DNA of 64,000 nt, from NCBI GenBank assembly GCA_903884105.1, contig CAISDJ010000082.1:1-64000 (forward strand), written 5' to 3'. Below the pieces are notes generated by a model. That model did not search any database. It saw only the letters and a list, made by a program, of their open reading frames with translations, and was not told the DNA's origin. Position 1 is the first letter of the stretch. Every line of letters starts with the position of its first letter. The position numbers and the translations under genes are program-made. The DNA comes from an uncultured Pseudomonadota bacterium. Its GTDB lineage: Bacteria > Pseudomonadota > Gammaproteobacteria > Steroidobacterales > Steroidobacteraceae. Positions 11,044 through 19,428 of this stretch are shown here, in pieces.

Positions 11044-12300
11044 ATGGAATCCGTCGATACACTCATCAACGCTCGCTGGGTGATCCCGATCGAGCCCGCG
11101 ACCAGCGTGCTGGAGCGGCATGCTGTTGCCATTCACCAAGGTCGGATCGTCGCGATCCTGCCTGCGGACGAGGCGGCCCGGCGGTACTCCGCACACGAAG
11201 TCCTGGACCGGCCCACCCATGCCCTTTTCCCCGGGCTCGTCAATGCATGTGCGGACGTCGGGACGCCTGCGGTGATGGCCGTCGATAACGGTTCCCCGGC
11301 CGGACCCTGGATGGATCCGGAGCGGGTCCGCGATACCGTGGAACTGGCCATGGCCAGGATGCTGGCTGGCGGCACAACGAGCTTTGCCGCCACCAGCCAG
11401 TTCCCGCAAATCGTTGCCCGGACGGCCGCCGACCTGCGCGTTCGCGCGTGCGTCGGCCTGCCGGTCCTCGAGCGGCCGACCGACTGGGCGGGCAGCGTCG
11501 ACGAATACCTGGAGAAAGCGGCGGCGCTGCACGACGACTACAGCGAGGACCCGCTGATCACGACAGCCTTCGCCACGAGTGACCCGTCGCACCTCACCGA
11601 CGAAACCCTGCAGCGCCTGCGACGGGCGGCCGATGAAATCGAACTGCCTATCCTGGTCCCGTTGCACGAACGCGAGCTTGCGGTAGCCCTGGCCGTAGAG
11701 CGTCTCGGTACCCGGCCTCTTGAGAGGCTCGAGAACCTCGGGCTGGCGACGCCGCAACTGGTCGGGCTCCACGCGACGGACCTGTCTGCATCGGATATCG
11801 ATATTCTCGCGCGCGCCGGGATGCACGTGATCGCGTGTCCCCGCACCAGCCTCCGCGGTGGAGGCATTCCCTGCCCAGTGGTCGGTCTCGACCATCGGCA
11901 CGTCAACGTCGGCTTTGGGACGGGCGATCAATCCAGTCTGGACCTGCAGGGGGAACTCCATCTCGCGAGCCTGCTTGGAGACCGCGATGCGTCCACGAGC
12001 CCCGTCCTGTCACCCCATCACGCCCTGCGGATGGCGACGCTGGGCGGCGCTCGCGCGCTAGGCCTGGCGGACACAACGGGATCGCTGCTCCCCGGCAAGT
12101 GGGCGGACCTGTGCTGTCTCGACCTGTCTCTGCTGCGAACCCAACCCGTGCGGGACGTTGTCAGTCAGATCGTGCGCCTCGCCGGCGCGGATCAGATATC
12201 CGACGTCTGGGTGGCCGGACGCGCCCTGATCGTGGCTGGCAGCTTTGTCCGTCTCGATTGCGCAGCCATCCTTGAGCGCGCTGCCCGCTGGCCTGCATGA
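11044..12300 (+). CDS. MtaD-like amidohydrolase, apparently catalytically dead
   Basis: Homologue of the 5'-methylthioadenosine/S-adenosylhomocysteine deaminases (TRZ/ATZ amidohydrolases), 418 residues and full length. The fold markers are kept: FPGLVNA (residue 62 on), AGGTTSFA, LGGARALGLADTTGSLLPGKWADLCCLDL. The metal site is largely lost. The HxH after strand 1 reads C69-A-D71; the strand 5 His is P206 (in VPLHERE); H243 of strand 6 is kept; the HCP motif reads ACP at 264; and the strand 8 Asp in GTDG reads GTGD at 292-295. In pseudomonads mtnA sits between gyrA and mtaD; here it is absent. The gene overlaps ubiG (ATGA), so it may persist for a structural or translational-coupling role. 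Confidence 0.85.
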   Translation: MESVDTLINARWVIPIEPATSVLERHAVAIHQGRIVAILPADEAARRYSAHEVLDRPTHALFPGLVNACADVGTPAVMAVDNGSPAGPWMDPERVRDTVELAMARMLAGGTTSFAATSQFPQIVARTAADLRVRACVGLPVLERPTDWAGSVDEYLEKAAALHDDYSEDPLITTAFATSDPSHLTDETLQRLRRAADEIELPILVPLHERELAVALAVERLGTRPLERLENLGLATPQLVGLHATDLSASDIDILARAGMHVIACPRTSLRGGGIPCPVVGLDHRHVNVGFGTGDQSSLDLQGELHLASLLGDRDASTSPVLSPHHALRMATLGGARALGLADTTGSLLPGKWADLCCLDLSLLRTQPVRDVVSQIVRLAGADQISDVWVAGRALIVAGSFVRLDCAAILERAARWPA

Positions 12301-13019
12301 ACAAGGCTGCCATGACCCACGACCCCGCTGAAATTGCCCGCTTCGAATCCACGGCGGCACGCTGGTGGGATCCCGAGGGAGAATTCCGGCCCCTCCATGA
12401 CCTCAATCCCGTCCGCCTCGCATTCATAGAGCAGCGCGCTCCGCTCGCGGGCCTCAAGGTCCTCGACGTCGGGTGTGGTGGCGGTTTGTTGAGCGAGGCC
12501 ATGGCCCGTCGTGGTGCCGAAGTCACCGGCATCGATCTTGGAAAGACAGCCATCGAGGTCGCGTCGTTGCATGCCCTCGAGGCTGGCGTGAAGGTGTGGT
12601 ATCGGGTGGAGTCAGCAGACGCCCACGTAGTCGCCAATGCCGGCACCTACGACGTCGTGACGTGCCTCGAAATGCTCGAGCACGTGCCCGAACCCGAGCA
12701 GATCATCGCGACATTGGCCAGCCTGGTCAGGCCGGGCGGCCACCTGTTCATGTCGACGCTGAACCGCACGCTGAAGGCTTACCTGCTTGCCATCGTGGGG
12801 GCCGAATACATTGCAAGGTTGCTCCCCAAGGGCACGCATACCTACGAACGCTTCATTCGTCCCGCCGAACTCGCAACCTGGTGCAGGTCAGCCGGTATCG
12901 ACGTGCGTGATCTGGCTGGCATCGAGTACCACCCGCTTGCACGGACCGCCCGACTGGTCACCGGCGTCGACACCAACTACATCATGCACGGCACTCGCAA
13001 CGAGGCGAACCCGGCGTGA
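12297..13019 (+). CDS. ubiG: Ubiquinone biosynthesis O-methyltransferase
   Basis: SAM-dependent methyltransferase that performs both O-methylations of ubiquinone synthesis. It has 240 residues. It has the N-terminal FESTAARWWDPEGEFRPLHD typical of UbiG, the SAM-binding motif VLDVGCGGGLLSEAMA at about 55-70, the acidic loop VTGIDLG, and EMLEHVP. Its start overlaps the MtaD-like stop and its stop overlaps the next start (GTGA), so the run is a translationally coupled operon. Confidence 0.95.
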   Translation: MNKAAMTHDPAEIARFESTAARWWDPEGEFRPLHDLNPVRLAFIEQRAPLAGLKVLDVGCGGGLLSEAMARRGAEVTGIDLGKTAIEVASLHALEAGVKVWYRVESADAHVVANAGTYDVVTCLEMLEHVPEPEQIIATLASLVRPGGHLFMSTLNRTLKAYLLAIVGAEYIARLLPKGTHTYERFIRPAELATWCRSAGIDVRDLAGIEYHPLARTARLVTGVDTNYIMHGTRNEANPA

Positions 13020-13696
13020 CTCGGCTGACTGCACTGCTCCTCGACCTCGACGGCACACTGCTCGATACGGCGCCGGAAATGGCCGCAGCCCTGAACATCC
13101 TGCGTGACGAAGAGCACCTCGCCCCTTTGCCTTTCCACCTGATCAGGCCCACCGTTTCCCATGGGTCGACCGGAATGCTCAACCTGGGATTCGGTGGCGT
13201 GACGGCGATGGAGTTCGAACGCCTGCGCGTGCGCTTTCTCGACATCTACCGCGCCAAGCTCGGCAGCAATACCCGCCTGTTCGACGGCTTTGATGCGGTA
13301 TTGGAGCACGTGAGCCAGAATGGCCTCGCGTGGGGTGTCGTGACCAACAAGCCCGGCTGGCTGACCGACCCCCTGCTGCAAATGATGCACATCACGCCGA
13401 CCAATGCCTGCATCGTCAGCGGCGATACCGTCGGTGAGCGCAAGCCGCATCCTTTGCCACTTCTGCATGCCGCCGGCCTGATTTCCAGGGAGCCCGCACA
13501 GTGCTTGTATGTCGGCGACGCCGAACGCGACATCACTGCCGGCCGCGCAGCAGGCATGACGACCGTCGTCGCTGGATGGGGATATCTGGGCAGCACCGAT
13601 GATCCCGCCAGTTGGCGCGCCGATGGCCTGGTCGCAGAGCCGATCGGGCTCGTTCCCTGGCTACACCCCAACCAGCCTCGAGTGGCCACCTCATGA
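13016..13696 (+). CDS. mupP: HAD phosphatase, MupP type
   Basis: HAD-superfamily phosphatase of 226 residues. The nucleophile motif DLDGTLLDT (Asp10, Asp12), motif II Thr in VTNKPG, and motif III/IV YVGDAERDITAGRAAGM are intact. In pseudomonads the enzyme at this place dephosphorylates N-acetylmuramic acid 6-phosphate in peptidoglycan recycling; phosphoglycolate phosphatase (Gph) is the close alternative. The position directly after ubiG favours MupP. Starts with GTG overlapping the ubiG stop. Confidence 0.85.
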   Translation: MTRLTALLLDLDGTLLDTAPEMAAALNILRDEEHLAPLPFHLIRPTVSHGSTGMLNLGFGGVTAMEFERLRVRFLDIYRAKLGSNTRLFDGFDAVLEHVSQNGLAWGVVTNKPGWLTDPLLQMMHITPTNACIVSGDTVGERKPHPLPLLHAAGLISREPAQCLYVGDAERDITAGRAAGMTTVVAGWGYLGSTDDPASWRADGLVAEPIGLVPWLHPNQPRVATS

Positions 13697-14991
13697 CTGT
13701 CGATCAACTGATTCTCGCGCTGGGAACGCTGCTGGTGGGCATCGTCACCGGCGGCCTGGCGGGTTTGTGGTGGGGCCACCGCCGCTCCCGCGAACTCGAC
13801 ATCAAGGCGGCGCTGCTCGAAGCCGGCATCAAGACGCAGGATCAGATCGAGAAGGAACGCGACGAGGCCCAGGAGCGCGCAATCGAAAAGATCCGCGCGA
13901 GTTTCGACGCCCTGGCGGGCGCGTCTCTTCGCTCCAACAGCGAAGTCTTCCTGCAACTCGCCCGCGAACACCTCGGGCAACACCAGCAGGCGGCCAGCAG
14001 CGTCCTGGCGGAGCGTGAAAAAGCCATCGAGTCCATGCTGCAGCCGATCAAGGAAGCGCTTGCCAAGACCGAGCGCCAGATCGGCAGCATAGAGAAGGAG
14101 CGCGCCGAGACGTTTGGTTCCCTCAAAGCCTCGCTCGAATCGGTCACGCTCGGGCAACAGGCGCTGCAGAAAGAGACGCGCACGCTCGTGAATTCGCTGC
14201 GCCGCCCGGAAGTGCGGGGCCAATGGGGCGAACTGACCCTCAAACGCCTCGCTGAACTCGCCGGGATGATCGAGCACTGCGACTTCACCGAGCAGCTGCA
14301 TGTCCGCAACGACGACGGCAACCTGCGTCCCGACATGGTCATCCACATGCCCGACGGACGCGATCTCGTCGTGGACGTCAAGACGCCGCTCGACGCGTAT
14401 CTCGAGGCGATAGAGGCTGCGACGGACGATGCCCGTGACATCGCCTTGCGACGGCATGCCCAGGCGATCGGCGAGCGAGTGCGGCAGCTCGGCGCCAAGA
14501 GCTACTGGTCCCAGTTCGAGAAGAGCCCCGACTTCGTGATCCTGTTCATACCGGGCGACCAGTTCCTGAGCGCGGCCCTTGCGGAGAACCCGTCCCTGCT
14601 CGAGGACGCCATCCGCCAGGACGTGATCATTGCCACGCCCACCAGCTTCATCGCGCTGCTGAAGGCCGTCGCCTACGGCTGGCGGCAGACTGCGCTGGCG
14701 GAAAACGCCGAGCTGATCCGCACGCTGGCGGAGGATCTCTACAAACGGCTCGCTGTCTTTGCGGGGCACCTCGGGAAGCTGGGCCGCAACCTGAGCGGCA
14801 GCGTGGAGGCATTCAACAGCGCCGTCGGCTCACTGGAGAGGCAGGTACTTCCAGGAGCGCGCAAGTTCACCGAGCTCGGAGTCCGGCCTCAAAAGCTCAT
14901 CGAACCGGTCGAGGCTGTCGACAAGCTGACGCGGACTGTCGACGCCGCCGCTCGCAGTCCCGACGACACGCCTGCCCCGACGGAACCCTGA
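13693..14991 (+). CDS. rmuC: DNA recombination protein RmuC
   Basis: RmuC-family protein of 432 residues. An N-terminal membrane anchor (about 4-22) is followed by a coiled coil (about 30-150, rich in Lys/Glu/Gln/Arg) and the RmuC nuclease-like domain with RGQWGELTLKRLAELAGM, DMVIHMPDGRDLVVDVKTPLDAY and FVILFIPGDQFLSAAL. The family limits inversions between short inverted repeats in E. coli. The ATG at 13693 overlaps the mupP stop (ATGA). This start also supplies the membrane segment, which favours it over an upstream in-frame codon. Confidence 0.93.
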   Translation: MTVDQLILALGTLLVGIVTGGLAGLWWGHRRSRELDIKAALLEAGIKTQDQIEKERDEAQERAIEKIRASFDALAGASLRSNSEVFLQLAREHLGQHQQAASSVLAEREKAIESMLQPIKEALAKTERQIGSIEKERAETFGSLKASLESVTLGQQALQKETRTLVNSLRRPEVRGQWGELTLKRLAELAGMIEHCDFTEQLHVRNDDGNLRPDMVIHMPDGRDLVVDVKTPLDAYLEAIEAATDDARDIALRRHAQAIGERVRQLGAKSYWSQFEKSPDFVILFIPGDQFLSAALAENPSLLEDAIRQDVIIATPTSFIALLKAVAYGWRQTALAENAELIRTLAEDLYKRLAVFAGHLGKLGRNLSGSVEAFNSAVGSLERQVLPGARKFTELGVRPQKLIEPVEAVDKLTRTVDAAARSPDDTPAPTEP

Positions 14992-15011
14992 ATCCCGGTG
15001 CCCGATCGCTC

Positions 15012-15884
15012 ATGACCTCCGTTCACGCCGAGCAGAACGCGGCCCGACTCGATGCGGCGCTCGTCAACCAGACAGTCCCGCCTGGCTCGATGCGGTACTA
15101 CGCCTTGCTGTACGCACCGCCGGAAAAACGTGACCTGCTGGTAGCGCTGCATCTGCTGGAAGACGAACTCACGACAACCGGCCGCAGCACGCATCACGAC
15201 GTTGCCCATACTCGCCTCAGTTGGTGGCACGACGAGCTGGATAGGCTGATCCAGGGCAAGCCCGCGCATCCCGCCACTCGGGCACTGCATGCAGCACGCC
15301 CGATGCTGGGCGCGGAATTTGCCAAGCTCAAAGGTCTCATCGATGCGGCTGCGATTGATCTGGCGCGCGTGACGTTCGCGGATGACAGCGAACTCGCAAG
15401 CTACTTCGATCGCGCCGGCGGCGTGACTGCCGAGCTCGCGGCTCGCTGGCTCCTTGCTCCCGGTGATGCGTCGGCAAGCACCACCCAGGCAGCCATCGGA
15501 ATTGGGGCGCTGATCCGCCGAGTGGAGGCGTTGCGTAGCCTCCGCGCGAATGCGCTCGTGGGCCGCATCCAGCTCCCGCTTGCCACGCTCGATGCCCTGG
15601 CCATCGATGCAGGCGAGCTCAGCAAGACCCCATGGTCGCCTGCCGTGCAGTCTCTGTTGCAGTCGTTCCGGACGTCCTTGCGGGCTGAACTCAACGCTGC
15701 GGAGACAAGCATCGCCCGCAGCGACCGTCCCGCGCTTCGCCCGCTGCTGGTGTCAGCACGATTGCACGCCCGATTGCTCGGGCGCATTGACGCGCAAATC
15801 AGCGCGGATACCCCGCTATGGCCGCAGCTGGGCCCATTTGAAAAGCTGATGACTGCATGGCTTGCTGCACGGTCGGCCCGTTGA
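15012..15884 (+). CDS. Squalene/phytoene synthase-like protein lacking Asp-rich motifs
   Basis: Member of the squalene/phytoene synthase fold, 290 residues, recognised from SMRYYALLYAPPEKRDLLVA, the WWHDELDRLIQGKPAHPATR segment and GRIQLP near residue 195. Both catalytic motifs are gone: the first DDxxD region reads HLLEDELTTTGR and the second, normally RDxxED, reads RRVEALRSLRAN. This resembles the non-catalytic NDUFAF6 branch known to help respiratory complex I assembly in mitochondria. It is therefore unlikely to make squalene; an assembly or scaffold role is inference. It sits between rmuC and yciK. Confidence 0.75.
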   Translation: MTSVHAEQNAARLDAALVNQTVPPGSMRYYALLYAPPEKRDLLVALHLLEDELTTTGRSTHHDVAHTRLSWWHDELDRLIQGKPAHPATRALHAARPMLGAEFAKLKGLIDAAAIDLARVTFADDSELASYFDRAGGVTAELAARWLLAPGDASASTTQAAIGIGALIRRVEALRSLRANALVGRIQLPLATLDALAIDAGELSKTPWSPAVQSLLQSFRTSLRAELNAAETSIARSDRPALRPLLVSARLHARLLGRIDAQISADTPLWPQLGPFEKLMTAWLAARSAR

Positions 15885-15955
15885 ACATCGTTAGAACCCG
15901 GGCATCACCCACTCTATACTTCGCAACCTGACCTCCACCGACGCGACTCTCCAGC

Positions 15956-16711
15956 ATGATTGACCCACGCAGCTATGTTCCCGCCCCGCAGGCACTTGCA
16001 GGGCGCGTCATCCTGATCACAGGCGCCGGCGACGGCATCGGGAAGGCACTCGCGCTCGGCTGTGCTGCAGCGGGCGCGACGGTGATCCTCCACGGACGCA
16101 GCGTCCGCAAGCTCGAGAAAGTGTACGACGAGATTGCGACCAACGGCGGTGCGCGACCGTCCCTGCTGCCACTCGATTTCGAAAAAGCCGGTCCGGCGGA
16201 ATACGAAGCACTGGCAGCCGCCATCACGAAGGAATTCGGGCGGCTGGACGGTCTCGTCCACAACGCGGGCATGCTCGGCGATCGCTCCCCCATCGAGCAT
16301 CACGACGTGCCGAAATGGATGCGCACGCTGCACGTGAACGTGAATGCTCCCTTTCTGCTCACCCGTTACTGCTTCCCGCTGTTGAAGTCGTCGACCGATG
16401 CATCCCTGATTTTCACGTCGAGCGGCATCGTGCGCCACCCGAAAGCGTACTGGGGCGCATACCTCGTATCGAAGTGGGCCACCGAGGGACTGATGCGCAT
16501 GCTCGCGGACGAAGTGGAGTCGTTGCCGCAACTGCGCGTCAACAGCATCAATCCGGGGAAGGTCCGCACGAACATGCGACTGCAGGCCTATCCGGGCGAA
16601 GACCGCGGCACGCTGCCGGAAGCCTCGTCCATCCTGCCGACCTATCTCTATTTATTGTGCCCAGACAGCCGCGGCATCACCGGCCAGAGCTTCGACTGCC
16701 AGGGCTCCTGA
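15956..16711 (+). CDS. yciK: YciK-type short-chain dehydrogenase
   Basis: NAD(P)-dependent short-chain dehydrogenase of 251 residues. Cofactor motif TGAGDGIGKALA at about residues 21-32, NAG in LVHNAGMLG, catalytic Ser in FTSSGIV and the YxxxK pair in AYLVSKWATEG. The opening DPRSYVPAPQALAGRVILITG is typical of YciK. Substrate unknown. Its place after ubiG-mupP-rmuC is conserved in related bacteria. Confidence 0.9.
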   Translation: MIDPRSYVPAPQALAGRVILITGAGDGIGKALALGCAAAGATVILHGRSVRKLEKVYDEIATNGGARPSLLPLDFEKAGPAEYEALAAAITKEFGRLDGLVHNAGMLGDRSPIEHHDVPKWMRTLHVNVNAPFLLTRYCFPLLKSSTDASLIFTSSGIVRHPKAYWGAYLVSKWATEGLMRMLADEVESLPQLRVNSINPGKVRTNMRLQAYPGEDRGTLPEASSILPTYLYLLCPDSRGITGQSFDCQGS

Positions 16712-16725
16712 ACCCGGAAGCGCCC

Positions 16726-17556
16726 CTAGCCCTTGCGGCCGCGGGGGCCGCCGCGGCGATCGGGGGGCGGCCGTGATCGCGACGCCTTCCTTGATATCGG
16801 CGTCGGTGTGACATCCGCCAATCCCACCAGCGTGTAGAGCGTGCCGACCTGATCGTTGGTAAGTTCCCTATTCCGGCCGCGCGGCAGATCTTCTGGCAAC
16901 TCGATGTTGCCGTAGCTCACCTGGATCAGGCGACTGACCTTGAATCCTTGGGCCTCGAACAAGCTGCGCACGGCGATGCGACGATCTGCATGCGCGGCGT
17001 CGACGCGATACCAGAGATTGGCACCTTCGCCACCGGTAAGCACCACGGCCGTGAATGCAACTTCGCGATCGTCATGCAGCACCCGTGATGCGATCTCGGG
17101 AACCTCTCCTTCCTCCCGTCCAGGTACGTGCACGCGCACCATGTACGAAGCAGGAATCGCGGGTGACCGGCGTTTGAGCGCATTGACCAGCCTGCCGTCG
17201 TTCGACAGCAGCAGCAGACCGGTATCGACTGCATTCATGGAGTTGATCGCGAGCCAGCGCGAACCGCGAATGGCGGGCAGCTTGTCGATCAGGCTCACGG
17301 CTTCTTCGCCTTCGACTGCGGCGAGCACTTCACCTACGGTCTTGTGGTACGCGATGACGCGCCCGGTCGACTCGACAGCCAGCTTGCCAGTGAGATCCCG
17401 ACCATCGACGACGAGGCGGTCTCCTGGCGTAAAGCGATCACCGAGCTGCGCGGGCTGCCCATTCAGCAGCACACGGCCCGCCGCGATCCAGTCTTCGATC
17501 TGACGACGGGAGCCGAGGCCATGGCGCGCAAGAAGTTTTTGCAGGCGCTCGCTCAT
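16726..17556 (-). CDS. rluB: RluB-like pseudouridine synthase with catalytic Asp replaced by Asn
   Basis: RsuA/RluB-family protein of 276 residues. The S4 RNA-binding domain is normal (MSERLQKLLARHGLGSRRQI, residues 1-20), as is RWLAI before the active site. The catalytic motif, GRLDxxTxGLLL in the family, reads NSMNAVDTGLLLLSNDG: the nucleophilic Asp is Asn108 and the Arg two residues before it is Ser106. GRNREVRRLWEAQG also reads DRRIAVRSLFEAQG, and the PEGE loop reads TVGE. The frame is intact and the C-terminal VSRLIQVSYGNIELPEDLPRG is well kept. RluB modifies 23S rRNA U2605; this copy is probably inactive, perhaps still binding rRNA. Start set at the ATG that opens the S4 domain. Confidence 0.85.
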   Translation of the reverse strand: MSERLQKLLARHGLGSRRQIEDWIAAGRVLLNGQPAQLGDRFTPGDRLVVDGRDLTGKLAVESTGRVIAYHKTVGEVLAAVEGEEAVSLIDKLPAIRGSRWLAINSMNAVDTGLLLLSNDGRLVNALKRRSPAIPASYMVRVHVPGREEGEVPEIASRVLHDDREVAFTAVVLTGGEGANLWYRVDAAHADRRIAVRSLFEAQGFKVSRLIQVSYGNIELPEDLPRGRNRELTNDQVGTLYTLVGLADVTPTPISRKASRSRPPPDRRGGPRGRKG

Positions 17557-17566
17557 CGGTTGAGTC

Positions 17567-18334
17567 CTATTCCCACGAGTCTCCACGTGAACCGCTTGCC
17601 GACGCTTCAAGCACCGGCTGTTCACTCAACCCCTCGCCCACCTCGTCAACCATCGTCGCCGCCTGCTGCTCGGGCGCAGTGCCCTCGTCCTCAGGCGCAT
17701 CGCTCGCCGCAACTGGCTCGCCTTGCAGATCAGGTTCTTTCGCCGCGGGCTCAGGCGACTCTGGCGCCATGTCACCGGAGGGCAATTCAAGCTGCACGCC
17801 GATGGTTTCCACGTCCTTGAGTTCAGCCAGCGACGGCAGCTGATCCAGCCCCTTCAGGCCGAAGTAGTCGAGGAACTCACGGGTCGTTCCGAGCAGCTCG
17901 GGATGTCCCGGCACCTCGCGGTGGCCGACGACGCGAATCCAGTTCCGTTCCTGCAGCGTTCGCATGATCGTTGAGCTGACGGTGACGCCCCGGATCTCCT
18001 CGATCTCGCCGCGCGTGATCGGCTGGCGGTAAGCAATCAGCGCGAGCGTCTCGAGCAATGCACGGGAGTACCGCGACGGACGCTCCTGCCACAGACGGGA
18101 CACCAGGTCGACGTACTTCGTACGCACCTGGATGCGCCAGCCGCTCGCCACTTCCTGCAGCTCGATTCCGCGATTCTCGTAATCGGCCGCGAGCTGCACC
18201 AGGGCCTCGCGCATCTGCTCGAGGCTCGGGCGCTCGCGCTCGTCGAAGAGATCGACGAGCTGCTGCGTGGTGACGGGGCGGCCCGCTGCCAGCAGCGTCG
18301 CTTCGATCAGTGAAGTCAGTTGCACATCGTTCAT
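17567..18334 (-). CDS. scpB: Segregation and condensation protein B
   Basis: Winged-helix kleisin-associated subunit of the SMC-ScpAB complex, which compacts and segregates the chromosome. It has 255 residues. Two winged-helix domains occupy about residues 1-170 (RYSRALLETLALIAYRQPITRGEIEEIRGV, GTTREFLDYFGL). The last 80 residues are an acidic Ala/Glu/Pro-rich tail that looks disordered. It lies between scpA and the rluB-like gene, the usual order. Confidence 0.94.
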   Translation of the reverse strand: MNDVQLTSLIEATLLAAGRPVTTQQLVDLFDERERPSLEQMREALVQLAADYENRGIELQEVASGWRIQVRTKYVDLVSRLWQERPSRYSRALLETLALIAYRQPITRGEIEEIRGVTVSSTIMRTLQERNWIRVVGHREVPGHPELLGTTREFLDYFGLKGLDQLPSLAELKDVETIGVQLELPSGDMAPESPEPAAKEPDLQGEPVAASDAPEDEGTAPEQQAATMVDEVGEGLSEQPVLEASASGSRGDSWE

Positions 18335-18365
18335 TGCAGGATTCCGTTGCGTTCAGTCATCGCAA

Positions 18366-19418
18366 TCAGGCTTGTGATTCATCCGTCGGCGGCGCGATCG
18401 TCTCGCTGCCAGCTTCTGCAGGCGGCTCCACAGCGGGCAGCTCGTGGGCAGGTTCGTCGTCCGGTTCATCGTTCTCGCCCGGGAGCACCGGCTGTGCCAG
18501 CGCGGCTTCATTCTCGGCATCGGCGCCGTCGTCCACAGCAAGCCCCCGCTTGTGTGCGCCGGAAGCCGGCCGAACGTGAATGGGCTGGTACACGTCGGCC
18601 TGGACGATCTCGATCAAGCCTTCACGCATCAGCTCGAGGATTGCGCTGAACGTCACCGTCACGCCCATCCGCCCTTCCTCCGCAGTGAAGAGCCCGACGA
18701 AGTCGATGAAGACATTGCCGTTCAGGCGGCTCAGGATGTCGGACATCCGCTGCCTCACGGACAACCGTTCCCGCTGCACGTGGTGACGGGCGAACATGGT
18801 CGCGCGCGACATCACGTCCTTGAGTGCATAGAGCATCTCCTGCAACGTCACCTGCGGCACCATCCGCACGACCTTGCGATCAACCAGCTCAGCCGTGGTC
18901 GACAACAGGTCGCGCTCGAGGCGCGGCAACCGATCGATGTCTTCCGCGGCCTTCTTGAAGCGCTCGTACTCCTGCAGTCGGCGGATCAGCTCGGCGCGCG
19001 GGTCGTCCTCCTCGTTGCTTTCCTCGGACTTGATCCGAGGCAACAGCATGCGCGACTTGATCTCTGCCAGCATCGCGGCCATCAGCAAGTACTCGCCGGC
19101 GAGCTCGAGCTGCAGGTTGTCCATCACGTCGATGTACTGCAGGTACTGCCGCGTCACTTCCGCGATGGGAATATCGAGGATGTCGAGGTTCTGCTTGCGG
19201 ATGAGATAGAGCAGCAGGTCGAGGGGGCCTTCGAAGGCCTCGAGAAACACCTGCAATGCGTCCGGCGGGATGTAGAGATCCTTCGGCATCTCGGTGATGG
19301 CTTCGCCATCCACCATTGCGAAAGGCATTTCGGCCTGCTGCGGTGCCGGGACCCGAACGACTTCCACTGCAGCCAGTTCGCTGCCGATGTCCTCGACCAG
19401 GGTGAGTTCGGGTTTCAT
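18366..19418 (-). CDS. scpA: Segregation and condensation protein A
   Basis: Kleisin subunit of the SMC-ScpAB condensin. It has 350 residues, longer than the usual 250-290. The conserved start of the kleisin domain, FEGPLDLLLYLIRKQNLDI, begins near residue 68. MAAMLAEIKSRMLLPR follows and the C-terminal winged helix ends around residue 270. The extra length is an N-terminal extension and an acidic, probably disordered C-terminal tail, like that of its neighbour ScpB. Confidence 0.94.
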   Translation of the reverse strand: MKPELTLVEDIGSELAAVEVVRVPAPQQAEMPFAMVDGEAITEMPKDLYIPPDALQVFLEAFEGPLDLLLYLIRKQNLDILDIPIAEVTRQYLQYIDVMDNLQLELAGEYLLMAAMLAEIKSRMLLPRIKSEESNEEDDPRAELIRRLQEYERFKKAAEDIDRLPRLERDLLSTTAELVDRKVVRMVPQVTLQEMLYALKDVMSRATMFARHHVQRERLSVRQRMSDILSRLNGNVFIDFVGLFTAEEGRMGVTVTFSAILELMREGLIEIVQADVYQPIHVRPASGAHKRGLAVDDGADAENEAALAQPVLPGENDEPDDEPAHELPAVEPPAEAGSETIAPPTDESQA

Positions 19419-19428
19419 GGGCGGGCGT

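Noticed and set aside
16726-17556. RluB changes as a sequencing frameshift
   Set aside because: Spacing to the GLLL segment is exact and the frame is open on both sides, so the differences are substitutions.
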